64,000 bases of DNA from Polaribacter sp. Hel_I_88 (GTDB lineage: Bacteria > Bacteroidota > Bacteroidia > Flavobacteriales > Flavobacteriaceae). Both the position numbers and the translations under genes were made by a program. Every line of letters starts with the position of its first letter. Positions within the stretch are counted from its first letter, which is position 1. The stretch spans positions 1,240,001 through 1,304,000 of the forward strand of contig NZ_JHZZ01000001.1 of the NCBI RefSeq assembly GCF_000687935.1, read 5' to 3'. Of this stretch, positions 37,429 through 52,853 are shown piece after piece. The notes under the pieces were generated by a model. That model saw only the letters and a list, made by a program, of their open reading frames with translations. It did no database searches and was not told the origin of the DNA.

Positions 37429-39552
37429 TTAATCTAAAAGTATTTTTCTGTAAAGAATTTTAGAATTATTACTGAATTTTAGAATATAAATACCTTTAAC
37501 TACTCCAAAAGGCATTGTAATTTCCGATATTTCTTTTTCCAAAACTTGCTTTTTTATTCTTTTACCACGGATATCAAATATTTCTAAATTCAAAGAATTG
37601 CTTTCTTCTTTTAAGTTAATAGTAATTTTTCCTTTTGTAGGATTTGGATAAATCAGTATTTTACTTTCTTGATTAAATATATCTGTACTTAAGGCATTTC
37701 CGCCACAAGCATCTCCAACCCCATTTTGGTTTGAATCTAATTGATTTGAATTTGCAGTAGTACTACAATTATCTACCAAATCAGGCACACCATCATTATC
37801 ATCATCTGTATCATATACATCAGGTATACCATCTTTATCATTATCTGGAGCACCTTTTAATATTGAAATTTTATCGAAAATAGGTAAATTTGCCTGCCCA
37901 TTATTAGTTAGTGTAATGCTATTAACTCCTGCATTTAAATTAACACTAATAGATTTTTCGGCCATTTCTCCATCATCAAAACACCATAAACCCGAACTTT
38001 CGAATACAATGCTGCTTAAAAATTGTCCGTTTACATAAACATTAGCATCTCTATTATTTCCAGATATGTATCTTACATTTAACACATAAGTGCCAGATTC
38101 AGAAACTATTACATCAGAAAATTTTAAATTTTTATTTTGAATTTGATTCAAGTTTATATATTTCCCATTTGATGCATTATTGCAATTTTCTAATGCATTG
38201 ACACCTGTATATGTTGCATCTTCTGCTTCGCCAGACCATAAGACTTCTGAACCTGCACCTTCTAAAAAAGTTGCATCAAATATTTTGCTACTATTTAAAG
38301 TAAGCACATCAAAAACTCCTTCAAAACCGAGAGAATTATTATTTTTCCCTACCGAAGTAAATTTAAGATTGTAGTTTCCAGATTCTAAATAAATAGCTCC
38401 AAATGTTTTAGAAACTTCGGGAATAGTTGACGAATAAAAATCTATTATTTGTTCGAACTCATGCCAAACACCTGTTGTAATTTCTACAGAAAGTTTGTAT
38501 TGCCCAGAATTAATATTAGCAAAACCAGATAAATCATATTTATAATACCCATCTATTGCATGACAAACATTTTTTAATATAACTTCATCTCCAACCTTAT
38601 CAGATAATAATCTTAACTGCTTTCCGTTAGATGCGTTTGTATTACTTGGTATCTCTACTGTGGCACCTTCACTTGCATAGTCTAAATCTTCAACCTCTCT
38701 TTTAGGAGTAAGACAAGAATAATCATCTAATTCCCAAACTCTAACATAATCTACATAGGCTTCTGTTAAAAACCCGAGCGGTTCTCTAGTAAAATTATCA
38801 CCAGAAAAACCAAAACTAGCGCCGTCTGACAACCAGATATATTCTGGTACTTGTGGAATAAATTTTGGATCTGAATAGGTTATTTTTAAAATACCATCAT
38901 AATATATTTTCATATAATCCGGTGTCCATAATATTCCGAATGTATGAAAACCTTCATGAAGCCCTGGAGTTTCATATCTTTTAGTACTTGCTTGATGATC
39001 TGCACCATAACCGTCTATATGAACTACAGATTTTGTATAATCTCCAGTCCATGCAGATTCAAAAACATCTATTTCTGCACCATCTCTTCCTGTTCCATCA
39101 ATATTACCCATATTATCTCCCTGAAACCAAAAAGCAGTATGCGTACCTTTATCTGCTTGTGCTATTTTAATTCTTGTTTCATAATATCCAAAAGCTTTCT
39201 CGAATCTATTATTAGAGTTTATAGATCCACAAGTCATTGTGTTATTATTATATTTTTCTACTTTTAATATTAAATTACCATCTTGTTCTAAAACATTTTT
39301 AGGTCTCCAAAACCATTGCGAAATCCCTAAACCTGGTCTTGGATTTCTAGAACTTTCGCTATTTAAAATATACCACTTAGAGCCATCTATTTGGGTATCA
39401 TTAAATTCATCACTAAAAGTCATTTTCCAATCTCCCTCAAGAACTAAACCGTTTGGTTTTGCTGTTGATGATGTTTCTGAATCTACCATCTGTGAAAAAA
39501 GTAAATTTTGAAATGCTAAACATATTAACGTTAAAAAGAGTTTTCCTTTCAT
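37429..39552 (-). CDS. Secreted GH16 endo-galactanase candidate with two CBM-like modules and T9SS tail
   Basis: A 707-residue protein. Signal peptide 1-20. GH16 at about 38-275 with the catalytic motif Glu160-I-Asp162-V-F-Glu165 (nucleophile and acid/base). Two beta-sandwich modules of CBM6/35 type follow at about 280-420 and 430-560 (SNGKQLRLLS, EAEDATYTGVNAL), then a Ca-binding thrombospondin-3-like Asp repeat (DNDKDGIPD, DDDNDGVPD, DNC) and a T9SS sorting domain (IYPNPTKGKITI to GIYILKFS). GH16 includes agarases, laminarinases and endo-beta-1,3-galactanases. The galactan enzymes around it favour the last, but the sequence alone does not settle it. It would act outside the cell. Confidence 0.85.
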   Translation of the reverse strand: MKGKLFLTLICLAFQNLLFSQMVDSETSSTAKPNGLVLEGDWKMTFSDEFNDTQIDGSKWYILNSESSRNPRPGLGISQWFWRPKNVLEQDGNLILKVEKYNNNTMTCGSINSNNRFEKAFGYYETRIKIAQADKGTHTAFWFQGDNMGNIDGTGRDGAEIDVFESAWTGDYTKSVVHIDGYGADHQASTKRYETPGLHEGFHTFGILWTPDYMKIYYDGILKITYSDPKFIPQVPEYIWLSDGASFGFSGDNFTREPLGFLTEAYVDYVRVWELDDYSCLTPKREVEDLDYASEGATVEIPSNTNASNGKQLRLLSDKVGDEVILKNVCHAIDGYYKYDLSGFANINSGQYKLSVEITTGVWHEFEQIIDFYSSTIPEVSKTFGAIYLESGNYNLKFTSVGKNNNSLGFEGVFDVLTLNSSKIFDATFLEGAGSEVLWSGEAEDATYTGVNALENCNNASNGKYINLNQIQNKNLKFSDVIVSESGTYVLNVRYISGNNRDANVYVNGQFLSSIVFESSGLWCFDDGEMAEKSISVNLNAGVNSITLTNNGQANLPIFDKISILKGAPDNDKDGIPDVYDTDDDNDGVPDLVDNCSTTANSNQLDSNQNGVGDACGGNALSTDIFNQESKILIYPNPTKGKITINLKEESNSLNLEIFDIRGKRIKKQVLEKEISEITMPFGVVKGIYILKFSNNSKILYRKILLD

Positions 39553-39604
39553 AGTTAAAAAAATTAATTAACTTCTTTATTCTTTTTGTGGTTAAATATT
39601 TTTA

Positions 39605-44787
<5,183 letters not shown>

Positions 44788-44846
44788 TTTTATTTATTTT
44801 ATTTTATATAATTATCTTCGATATGTTTATCATTTAAGAAAGCTTA

Positions 44847-47666
44847 TTAATAACCTATATCCATTTTTAAGAAATCAAACTTTTCATCGCTTTCACCTTT
44901 CTTTTTAACAACATCTAAATCTTTCATTTCAATATTTTTAGACGGTTTAAAAGCATCACTTTGCATATAGTTTAATAAACTACTACGTAATTGTCTTGCA
45001 ACTGGTCTTTCTGATAATTTTGAGCTTATATCAATTGCAGAAAATATTAATTTTCCATTACCAACATTCGTCTCAAATACATTTGCTAAATGATGATTTG
45101 TTACAAAATTATCTATAACTCGTACAATTGGTGTAACCTCTAAAGAATCTATAACAATAGATTTAGAGTTGATACATAAATCCCACCATTGCCAATCTGT
45201 ATGTGTATCTGTTGGAAAACTGTTAAATGCAGGGTTTTTATCATCTATCATTAAACCCATTGTTGCAGGTTGATTAGGAAAATGTACTGGACTCCAGAAA
45301 ACAGGTACAAACCTACCTTCTATTCCTTCTAATGCTTTATAATTAGGATTTAACAACACGTTTTTTCCTTGTTTTAAAGCAGCTTCTGCATCTTTAAATG
45401 AAGATGTAATAAGTATATCTTTAGCTGTAGTTGCAACTTCTTTTGGATACACCCAAATATTCCAGTTATTTTTATATTTTGTTCCTTTTAAATTTACTGA
45501 AATATTTAATTTTTCGGCTTTTTTTACATTTACAAGATAATCGATAGTTCCTAAATCTATATTATTACCTATTGATAAGTTTACATTTGTAAAACTTCCA
45601 TTTTTTATAACAGAACCTGCTTCATTTGTAATTGCCCAATCTAAAGTTTGGTTTGTTTTATCTTCAAAGAAGTTAGCAACTTCCAAAGTTGCTTTAAAAC
45701 TTTCTCCTGTTTCATACACTGCTTTTTCAAAACGAATTAGTGGTACTAATTCGCTATTAAATTGACTAAATTCTTCTGCTGTTATTACTCCTTTAGATTC
45801 CCAAAAAGCATTTAACAAACCTACTAAAGCTGTTCCTTGACCAGGAAAATCTTGCAATTGTAAGAGTTGAAAACCATCAAAACTTGGCGTTTTTAAAGCT
45901 CTTTCTATTTCTTCTTTGTATAATAAAGCTGCCAATTTCCCTGAATTGAAGGTGAAATCTGGTGCAAAATCGATAAGTCCTTTTTTTTCTAATTCTATTT
46001 TAATTGCTTTAAAATTTAAAGGATCTAAAACACCTGTATATTTTTTAATTTCACTCATGTCTGGATACACTGAATACTGACCAATTTCATGTGTAATCAA
46101 AGGTATTTTTATATGTGAAGCTCCTGCAGTAAAGTCTGCATTAAAATGTGGTGCTTTAGAATTAAATACACCTTGTCCACGAATCCACCCTTTGTCAGTC
46201 CATTGAGCAATAAAAAACTCGTCTTCTTTTTCTGGCCTTGTTCCTGTAGGTTGTTGAAAAGAGAATGCTGTAGTTGCATATAAATGTCTGTTATCTTGTG
46301 GTTTTAACTCTGCAACCATATCATTTAAAACGCTAATATCTCCTTGCAGTTCGTTACCCAAAGCCATAAAAATAAAAGAAGGATGATTGCCATAATCTTT
46401 TAACATTTTTTGCGCTTCTTCTCTTAAAAAAGCAGTTGTGCTTGAATCTTTACCAACCTCTAAACTCCAATGAGGTAATTCTACTTGATAATAAAAACCT
46501 GCCTCGTCTGCAGCTTCAAAAGCAGCTTTTGGTGGGCACCAAGAATGAAAACGCAAATGATTTAATCCATAAGCCTTTGCCTGTGTTATTAATTTTGTCC
46601 AATCTTCTTTTTTTGTTGGAGGATAGCCTGTTAACGGAAAAATTACACATTCTAAATTTCCTCTTAAAAAAATTCTTTTATCGTTTAACGTTAAATCTCC
46701 ATTATCACTACCAACAAATTTATACCCAAAACTATCTGTTATTTCTCCTGTTTTAGTTTCAACTTTAACATCGTATAAATTTGGATGAAACTCGTCCCAA
46801 AGCTGAAGATTTTTTGGTTTATCAATTTCAAAACTCACTTTGTTATTTGCCCGTTTTTGTATGGTAACTTTTTCGTTATAAATTTCTTTACCATCTTTAG
46901 ATTTTATAAGACACTTTACTTCAGTTTCTACAATATCTACTTGCTCGAAACTTATTTCTATTTTATTTGCTGAACTATTTGGATAGATCTGTAAATTTTT
47001 TGGTGCATTTTTTTGTGATGCTTTTAAAATAATATCTCCTAAAATACCATTCCATTTTATTTGGGTATGGTTCGTGTATGCATGAGCCATATCTTGGTTT
47101 ATTTTGTCTGGATATCTAGTTCCTGCAACGTTGATTTTCGGAAATTTATTTCCATTATCAATTAATATAGTTATCAAGTTTTTACCTTCAGTTAAATATT
47201 CTGTAACGTTATAATCATGCTTGCCAACTAAACTATTATTTTTACCAATTAATGTACCATTTACATATATAGTAGATTCCCAAATAATTCTCTCTAAACT
47301 CAACGTTATATTTTCTTTCTCCCAAGAGTTTGGAATTTCTATTTCTTTTTGATACCAAGCTTTACCAATATATTGATATTTTCTAGTAAGGTTAGACAAT
47401 ACATAATTATTCATTGCTGGTTTTAACGTACTTTTTACTCCAATTTCTGCATCATCTAAAGTACCTGGTAAATTTATGTTTTGCCCTTCAAATTTAGCTG
47501 AAGCCCAGTTTTCTTTACTACCTATATCTGTAGAATCTAATTTTACTTGCCAAGTTCCTTCTAAAGAAATTTTTTCGATATTAGTATTTGTACAACTACA
47601 AAAGATTGTTGTTATTGCAAAAAATAGTATTATTAATTTTGATGATTTCATATTTAAAAATTTCAA
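44847..47666 (-). CDS. GH2 family lipoprotein glycosidase (third paralogue)
   Basis: A 939-residue lipoprotein (lipobox IFCSC). The N-terminal sandwich has GKAWYQKEIEIP and LERIIWESTIYVNG, typical of GH2. The TIM barrel carries the acid/base Glu439 in ALGNELQGD and the nucleophile Glu527 in ITHEIGQYSVYP. It shares SWCPPKAAF, FQLLQLQDFPGQGTALVG and WQWWDLCINS with the tandem GH2 pair at 56223-61901 but is clearly diverged. The C-terminal 300 residues end in a Rossmann-like segment. It is not of the LacZ type, so the sugar could be beta-galactose, beta-glucuronate or another. It begins 12 bp after GH30. Confidence 0.85.
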   Translation of the reverse strand: MKFLNMKSSKLIILFFAITTIFCSCTNTNIEKISLEGTWQVKLDSTDIGSKENWASAKFEGQNINLPGTLDDAEIGVKSTLKPAMNNYVLSNLTRKYQYIGKAWYQKEIEIPNSWEKENITLSLERIIWESTIYVNGTLIGKNNSLVGKHDYNVTEYLTEGKNLITILIDNGNKFPKINVAGTRYPDKINQDMAHAYTNHTQIKWNGILGDIILKASQKNAPKNLQIYPNSSANKIEISFEQVDIVETEVKCLIKSKDGKEIYNEKVTIQKRANNKVSFEIDKPKNLQLWDEFHPNLYDVKVETKTGEITDSFGYKFVGSDNGDLTLNDKRIFLRGNLECVIFPLTGYPPTKKEDWTKLITQAKAYGLNHLRFHSWCPPKAAFEAADEAGFYYQVELPHWSLEVGKDSSTTAFLREEAQKMLKDYGNHPSFIFMALGNELQGDISVLNDMVAELKPQDNRHLYATTAFSFQQPTGTRPEKEDEFFIAQWTDKGWIRGQGVFNSKAPHFNADFTAGASHIKIPLITHEIGQYSVYPDMSEIKKYTGVLDPLNFKAIKIELEKKGLIDFAPDFTFNSGKLAALLYKEEIERALKTPSFDGFQLLQLQDFPGQGTALVGLLNAFWESKGVITAEEFSQFNSELVPLIRFEKAVYETGESFKATLEVANFFEDKTNQTLDWAITNEAGSVIKNGSFTNVNLSIGNNIDLGTIDYLVNVKKAEKLNISVNLKGTKYKNNWNIWVYPKEVATTAKDILITSSFKDAEAALKQGKNVLLNPNYKALEGIEGRFVPVFWSPVHFPNQPATMGLMIDDKNPAFNSFPTDTHTDWQWWDLCINSKSIVIDSLEVTPIVRVIDNFVTNHHLANVFETNVGNGKLIFSAIDISSKLSERPVARQLRSSLLNYMQSDAFKPSKNIEMKDLDVVKKKGESDEKFDFLKMDIGY

Positions 47667-47678
47667 ACCTTTAGGTTT

Positions 47679-49463
47679 TTATTTGATAGATAGTTTTCCT
47701 TCTGCTAATACTTTTTTATCTTCAGATAACTTGTAAAAATAAATGCCACTTTTTAAAGAATCTCTTTTTACTGTTATTTCTTTACTATTAATTCTTTTTA
47801 CTTTTTTAACTTCTTTACCAGATATATCATAAATAATCAATTCACCATTTGATAATGATCTTGAGAATTTAAAATTGCAATGTGTTTCAAAAGGATTAGG
47901 ATAAACTTTTAATTCATCTTTATTAAAATCTGAATTAGAAAGTGACGAAGATACATCTATAACAAAAGTAGTTAACGAATAAGCCTTAGCGATATAGCTA
48001 ATTTTTTTATCAATTAAAACACCTTTTTGAGTAATTGTGTTACTGTTTCTTACTACTGCATTCTCTCCGCTTGTAGAAGTTTCACCAGAAGTTCTATATG
48101 TTTTAAACTCATTAATATTTGAAAATTTAGATAAATCTATAGTGTAATTTTCCGAACTTTCTGAACTATTTACAAGTACAACAACAATTTCATTACCATC
48201 TGGGCTTATTGCAGATACAGTATTTGCATCATCAGAACTTATTATTTGATAGCCAACTTTAATATGATTTGTTACTATTTTACGCAAATAAAAGCCTCTT
48301 GTTTTATTAAAAACTGGTTCTTTATAAGGGTTATTTTCATCCCAATTTGTTTGATGTATCATTCCCCAACCGTCATCTCTAGACATTAATTGCCAATCGC
48401 ACCAAACTGTAGCCTTTAAATTTCTTAAATCTTCTATAAGTCTATATGCCATATCATAATGTCTTGCAAACCAACCTCTCCCATCTCTTTGCCAGCTTAA
48501 TGGCCCTGTTTCTGTTTGCCAAATAGATTTGTTTCCGTTGTTTTTTGCAAAATCTGCTAAATCAGCTTTATCTCGCCAACTGCCACCATAACTATGTGTT
48601 GTAATTTTTGAAAGACCATTATACTCATTAAAATTGTTATTTTTAATAGCTGTCATATTAATTAAAGCCGAAGTTACTTTAGAGTTATCTGATCCAGAAA
48701 GTTTAATATCAGCAATACCCAAAGCATTTTTTCTTTGCCATAATCTCCATAAAACTTGTGCTTGAGTAGGTGCATAAATGGCAGAACCTTCTTGGTTACC
48801 TCCTTTTTTCCAATAACCAGAAATTGGCTCATTAAATGGTACAATGTAACTTATATTCCAATTTGGATAAGCACTATCTAAACCTTTAGTTGCAGAAGCT
48901 AAATAATCTGCAAAATCATCTATAAATGCTGGTTTTAAATTCTCTACGGTAGCTACAACATTTCCTGAAGAACATTCTGAATGGGTCATCCACCAAGGTG
49001 GAGAATATGAAATCATTTCTGTAATAATATCTCCCTTTGGTGCTCTTAATTCTGCTATTTTATTCATTACAGCTATTTGCCGAACATCCTTTGTTAAATC
49101 ATAAGTTCCCCAACCTTCATTATCAGATTGTGGACTTCTGTAATTTGGTATTAATGCACCATCTTTTCTAAAGTGATCTCCTTCTGTACAATTTGGGTTC
49201 TCTCCACCAGCAATATTAAACCTAAACACATTCAAATTCAAATCATCAACGGCGTAACCCGCTAATTCTTCAATTACTTCATCACCCATTCCACCTGCCA
49301 AATTTGCCCACCAAGCTAAAGAAACACCCCAACCTTCTATAGTTTGATGTTTTATTTCTGGATTTATTAAAACATTTGTTTGTCCTAGTGTTTTACTAGA
49401 AAAAATATTTAAAATTACAATAAGTGTAAATACTAATCTGTTATACTTTATTTTAATCATCAT
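47679..49463 (-). CDS. GH30_5-like endo-beta-1,6-galactanase with T9SS tail
   Basis: A 594-residue secreted enzyme (signal about 1-27). TIEGWGVSLAWWANLAGG near the N-terminus is the hallmark of GH30 subfamily 5, characterised as endo-beta-1,6-galactanases on type II galactan side chains. The acid/base is Glu212 in VPFNEPISG and the nucleophile Glu318 in SIWQTETGPLSW. A side beta-sandwich follows to about residue 500, then a sorting domain (VYPNPFETHCNFKFS to SGIYFYKLS). It starts inside the previous sulfatase gene (11-bp overlap), so translation is coupled. It is the strongest single clue to a beta-1,6-galactan in the substrate. Confidence 0.88.
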   Translation of the reverse strand: MMIKIKYNRLVFTLIVILNIFSSKTLGQTNVLINPEIKHQTIEGWGVSLAWWANLAGGMGDEVIEELAGYAVDDLNLNVFRFNIAGGENPNCTEGDHFRKDGALIPNYRSPQSDNEGWGTYDLTKDVRQIAVMNKIAELRAPKGDIITEMISYSPPWWMTHSECSSGNVVATVENLKPAFIDDFADYLASATKGLDSAYPNWNISYIVPFNEPISGYWKKGGNQEGSAIYAPTQAQVLWRLWQRKNALGIADIKLSGSDNSKVTSALINMTAIKNNNFNEYNGLSKITTHSYGGSWRDKADLADFAKNNGNKSIWQTETGPLSWQRDGRGWFARHYDMAYRLIEDLRNLKATVWCDWQLMSRDDGWGMIHQTNWDENNPYKEPVFNKTRGFYLRKIVTNHIKVGYQIISSDDANTVSAISPDGNEIVVVLVNSSESSENYTIDLSKFSNINEFKTYRTSGETSTSGENAVVRNSNTITQKGVLIDKKISYIAKAYSLTTFVIDVSSSLSNSDFNKDELKVYPNPFETHCNFKFSRSLSNGELIIYDISGKEVKKVKRINSKEITVKRDSLKSGIYFYKLSEDKKVLAEGKLSIK

Positions 49464-51336
49464 TTGAATTTAAGATTACTAAAAAATCAGTACAAGCTGC
49501 GGTTACTTTATAATTTCTACTTGGTAGATTTTTTGATTTTTTAATTGTTTCTAAAAACGGTAATTTATCTTTTATATATATTAAATAATTAATTGTCAAT
49601 AATGCTAAATTCAAATTATCATCTAAACTATATTTTTTTAAAATTTCTTCAGATTTTTTATCTCCAAATACATCATAACTAATTGCTGCAGCTGTAATTG
49701 CAACTGGAGCAAAAGAATCGTTTAAAGCATCAGAAAGTTCTTTTTTATATGATTGTAAAATATTTTTTTCTTGGCTTAATAAACCAACTGATGCCCAATA
49801 TCTTACAATTTCATTTTCAGAGCTCAATAATTTAGCTTGTTTTTTTGCAATGTGATTTCCTTTTTTTCCTGATAAGGAAGCTGCTTTATAAATTTTATGG
49901 AAAGGATATTTTTTATCATCCAAACGAAATTGATAAGGAGTTTCTTTCTCTGACAAGACTTCGATTTTATATTCAGTTGCAAAAAGAATATCTTTAGCCT
50001 TTAAAATATCAGCATCTAATTGATTCCTCATTTTTTTAAGTACTGCTTTGTATTTTTGATCTCCTGCTAGGTTTTTGGTTTCCCAAATATCGTTATCTAT
50101 ATCATATAAAACTTCAAAAGGACGATTCTTGAAAATATTAGTTTGTACTTCATTCAGCTGGTTATTCTTTAAATCTAAACGCATTTGTTGGGTAATTTCT
50201 GCCTGTTCTATATACCTTATATACCTCATTTCTGGCATAAAAGGTGTAAAATTTCTAGAGTACACAAAACGCCCATCTGTAATAGTTCTTGTTAAATCTG
50301 GTCCATTGTCTGCTCTATCAGATGAAAGTAATAGGTAATTTTTTTTATTGTTTTTAGTGAGGATATCTCTTCCTTTTAAATAATTTGGGACATTACCTTT
50401 AGCTAGATTAATTATAGTTGGCGCTAAATCCTCAAAACTAATTAAATCGTTTGTTACAATACCTTCTTTACCCCAAGGAGAAAGATGTTTATATTTTTTT
50501 GGAAATTTTATAATAAAAGGAACTCTATACCCTAGATTAATTCCATTTGTTTTTGCTCTAGGAATTCCCTCTCCATGATCGGCGTAAAAAAATATTATAG
50601 TATTTTCTAATAAATTGTCTTTTTCTAATTTTTGTAATAAATCTCCTATTCTTTTATCAGTCAATTTTATAGAATTATAAACTCTGGCAAACTGCTTTCT
50701 CATTTCTGGGCTGTCCTTAAAATAAGGAGGCATTTCAAAATCATTATTTCCAATTCTTTCTTCTTCCGATAAATAATTTAAAACACTTTTTTCATACCAA
50801 TCAAAAGGCATAGACATTGTTCTAGATTGATGTGAAGCTGCGAAATTAAAAACAGAAAAAAATGGTTGATTTTTATCTTTTCTTTTAGACCAAGTAGCTG
50901 TATTTGAACTATCATCCCAAGTTTCGTCAATAAATTCTTTTTCGTTAGCAATATTGTAATCTGTTTTTTCATTATTAGATGTATAATATCCTTCTTGTTT
51001 TAAATAATAAGGAAAACCTTTAATAAAAGTTGGAATTGGATAATTACTTCTATGGTTTCCAGTTCCCAACTTAAAAGTTGGTACACCAGTAATTATAGCA
51101 GATCTACTTGCGGAGCAAACAGTTCCTGTTGCAAAAGCGTTTGTAAAACGGATACCATTTTCTGCCAATTTATCAATATTTGGTGTGCTAGCGTTTTCAT
51201 TTCCATAACAGCCTATAAATTGAGGTGAAGTATCTTCAATTGTAATCCATAGAATATTTGGCTTTTCTTGTGCAGAAAAACTAACCACTATAAATAGCAA
51301 GAAGAAAAATATTATTTTATGGATTTTTACTTTCAT
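49453..51336 (-). CDS. S1-family sulfatase with helical-repeat C-terminus (CSASR active site)
   Basis: A 627-residue secreted sulfatase (signal about 1-22). The modified Cys74 lies in CSASR, where the usual Pro is Ala, an allowed but less common form. The first metal-binding pair is Glu34-Asp35 instead of Asp-Asp. NTIIFFYADHGEGIPRAK gives the second metal site. After the catalytic domain (to about 470), the last 130 residues look like HEAT-type helical repeats (EIVRYWASVGLLSQ, PVAITAAAISYDVFG), as in sulfatases of the S1_8-like kind. It overlaps the upstream sulfatase by one base and GH30 by 11, so the three are translationally coupled. Confidence 0.9.
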   Translation of the reverse strand: MKVKIHKIIFFFLLFIVVSFSAQEKPNILWITIEDTSPQFIGCYGNENASTPNIDKLAENGIRFTNAFATGTVCSASRSAIITGVPTFKLGTGNHRSNYPIPTFIKGFPYYLKQEGYYTSNNEKTDYNIANEKEFIDETWDDSSNTATWSKRKDKNQPFFSVFNFAASHQSRTMSMPFDWYEKSVLNYLSEEERIGNNDFEMPPYFKDSPEMRKQFARVYNSIKLTDKRIGDLLQKLEKDNLLENTIIFFYADHGEGIPRAKTNGINLGYRVPFIIKFPKKYKHLSPWGKEGIVTNDLISFEDLAPTIINLAKGNVPNYLKGRDILTKNNKKNYLLLSSDRADNGPDLTRTITDGRFVYSRNFTPFMPEMRYIRYIEQAEITQQMRLDLKNNQLNEVQTNIFKNRPFEVLYDIDNDIWETKNLAGDQKYKAVLKKMRNQLDADILKAKDILFATEYKIEVLSEKETPYQFRLDDKKYPFHKIYKAASLSGKKGNHIAKKQAKLLSSENEIVRYWASVGLLSQEKNILQSYKKELSDALNDSFAPVAITAAAISYDVFGDKKSEEILKKYSLDDNLNLALLTINYLIYIKDKLPFLETIKKSKNLPSRNYKVTAACTDFLVILNSNDD

Positions 51337-52841
51337 TATTTTAAAATTTCTTGAAGTTTTTGCTCCATTTTTTTTACAATTTCTGGATGGTTTTCAGCTA
51401 TATTATTTTCTTCTGATGGATCTTTTTCTAAATCGAACAATTGCATTTCTTTTCTAAAACCTGGATCTACAAATTTTTGAGTAATCCAACCTGGAACTGG
51501 TTTGTCTTTTGGTTGAATATATTTCCATTTTCCCATTCTCAATCCATACGTATAAGCTTCTTCTAATAAAAATTCTCTACCTCTTTGAGATTCCCCTAAC
51601 CAAGAACTTAAATGGTTTTCGCTATCTGGAGCTGCATTTTTCTCTATTTTTTGATTTACCAAATCCGCCAAAGAAGCATATAAATCTAATTGAGATAATA
51701 AAGCTTGGCTTTTACCTGGTTTTACTTTTGCTGGCCAATGAACAATTGTTGGCATTCTTGTTCCTGCTTCAAAAACTGAATATTTAGACCCTTTGTATTT
51801 TCCCCCTGGTTTATGGTCTCCTAATAACTCTATGGCATAATCTACATATCCATCATCTAAAATTGGGCCATTATCACTCGTGAAAATAATTAGAGTATTG
51901 TCTAATAATTTTTGCTTTTTTAATACTTTAGTAATTTCACCAACACACCAATCCATTTGAGCAATCACATCTCCTCGTGGTCCCATTGTACTGCTTTCCA
52001 CAAACTTTTTATTTGCAATTCTTGGTTGATGAATATCATGCAACGAAAAATAAAGAAAAAACGGATTTTCTTTTTCTTTATTAATAAAATCGGTTGCTTT
52101 TTCTGATAATACGAAAGGTATTTTCTCGTCTATCCAAAGTGCACTTTTTCCACCTTTCATATGCCCAATTCTGCTAATTCCGTTTGTAATAGCTCCTTGG
52201 TGGTAAGGGTCTGTATGCATTTTTAACATTTCTGGAACTTCTCTACCTAAAGGATAACCTCCATCTATTCTTGTTCCATAACTCACAGTTATTGGATCTT
52301 TTGGATCTAAATTTACCACTCTTTGGTTTTCTAAAAACACGGTTGGAACTCTATCTCCTGTGGCAGGAATTAAAAAACTATAATCGAAACCAACTTCTTT
52401 TGGACCTAAACCTACTCTTTTATTCCAATCTATTTTTCCGTTTCCTAAACCTAAATGCCATTTACCAACAACACCCGTTTTGTATCCAGCTTTTTGAAGC
52501 ATTTTTGGTAACGTTTCCTTTTTTGTGTCTATAATTAAGGGGGCATCTCCCTCTAAAATTGCAGCATTATTTCTAAACGCATAACTTCCAGTTAGCAAAG
52601 AATAACGAGAAGGAGTACAAGTTGAGGCACTTGAATGTGCATCTGAAAAATTCAAACCATTTTTTGCTAATTCGTCTACAAAAGGAGTTTTTACACCAAT
52701 TGCACCATTTATACCAATATCTCCATAACCTAAATCATCCACATAAATAATTACGATGTTAGGTTTCTTATTTTGCGAAATTGCAAAACAAGAAACCAGT
52801 AACAAAGTAGCTATAATGTTTTTTTTAAAAATAGAATTCAT
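51336..52841 (-). CDS. S1-family sulfatase (CTPSR active site)
   Basis: A 501-residue sulfatase with a signal peptide (about 1-22). The modified Cys75 lies in CTPSR. The first metal pair is Asp35-Asp36 in YVDDLGYGD. GKWHLGLG and FTSDNGPILDDGY complete the active site. A middle insertion of about 60 residues (FLENQRVVNLDPKDPITVSYG) resembles S1_15-type galactose- or GalNAc-6-sulfatases, but that subfamily call is from memory and tentative. Its TAA and the next gene's ATG share one base (TAATG), so the two sulfatases are coupled. Confidence 0.92.
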   Translation of the reverse strand: MNSIFKKNIIATLLLVSCFAISQNKKPNIVIIYVDDLGYGDIGINGAIGVKTPFVDELAKNGLNFSDAHSSASTCTPSRYSLLTGSYAFRNNAAILEGDAPLIIDTKKETLPKMLQKAGYKTGVVGKWHLGLGNGKIDWNKRVGLGPKEVGFDYSFLIPATGDRVPTVFLENQRVVNLDPKDPITVSYGTRIDGGYPLGREVPEMLKMHTDPYHQGAITNGISRIGHMKGGKSALWIDEKIPFVLSEKATDFINKEKENPFFLYFSLHDIHQPRIANKKFVESSTMGPRGDVIAQMDWCVGEITKVLKKQKLLDNTLIIFTSDNGPILDDGYVDYAIELLGDHKPGGKYKGSKYSVFEAGTRMPTIVHWPAKVKPGKSQALLSQLDLYASLADLVNQKIEKNAAPDSENHLSSWLGESQRGREFLLEEAYTYGLRMGKWKYIQPKDKPVPGWITQKFVDPGFRKEMQLFDLEKDPSEENNIAENHPEIVKKMEQKLQEILK

Positions 52842-52853
52842 TTTTTATTTAAA

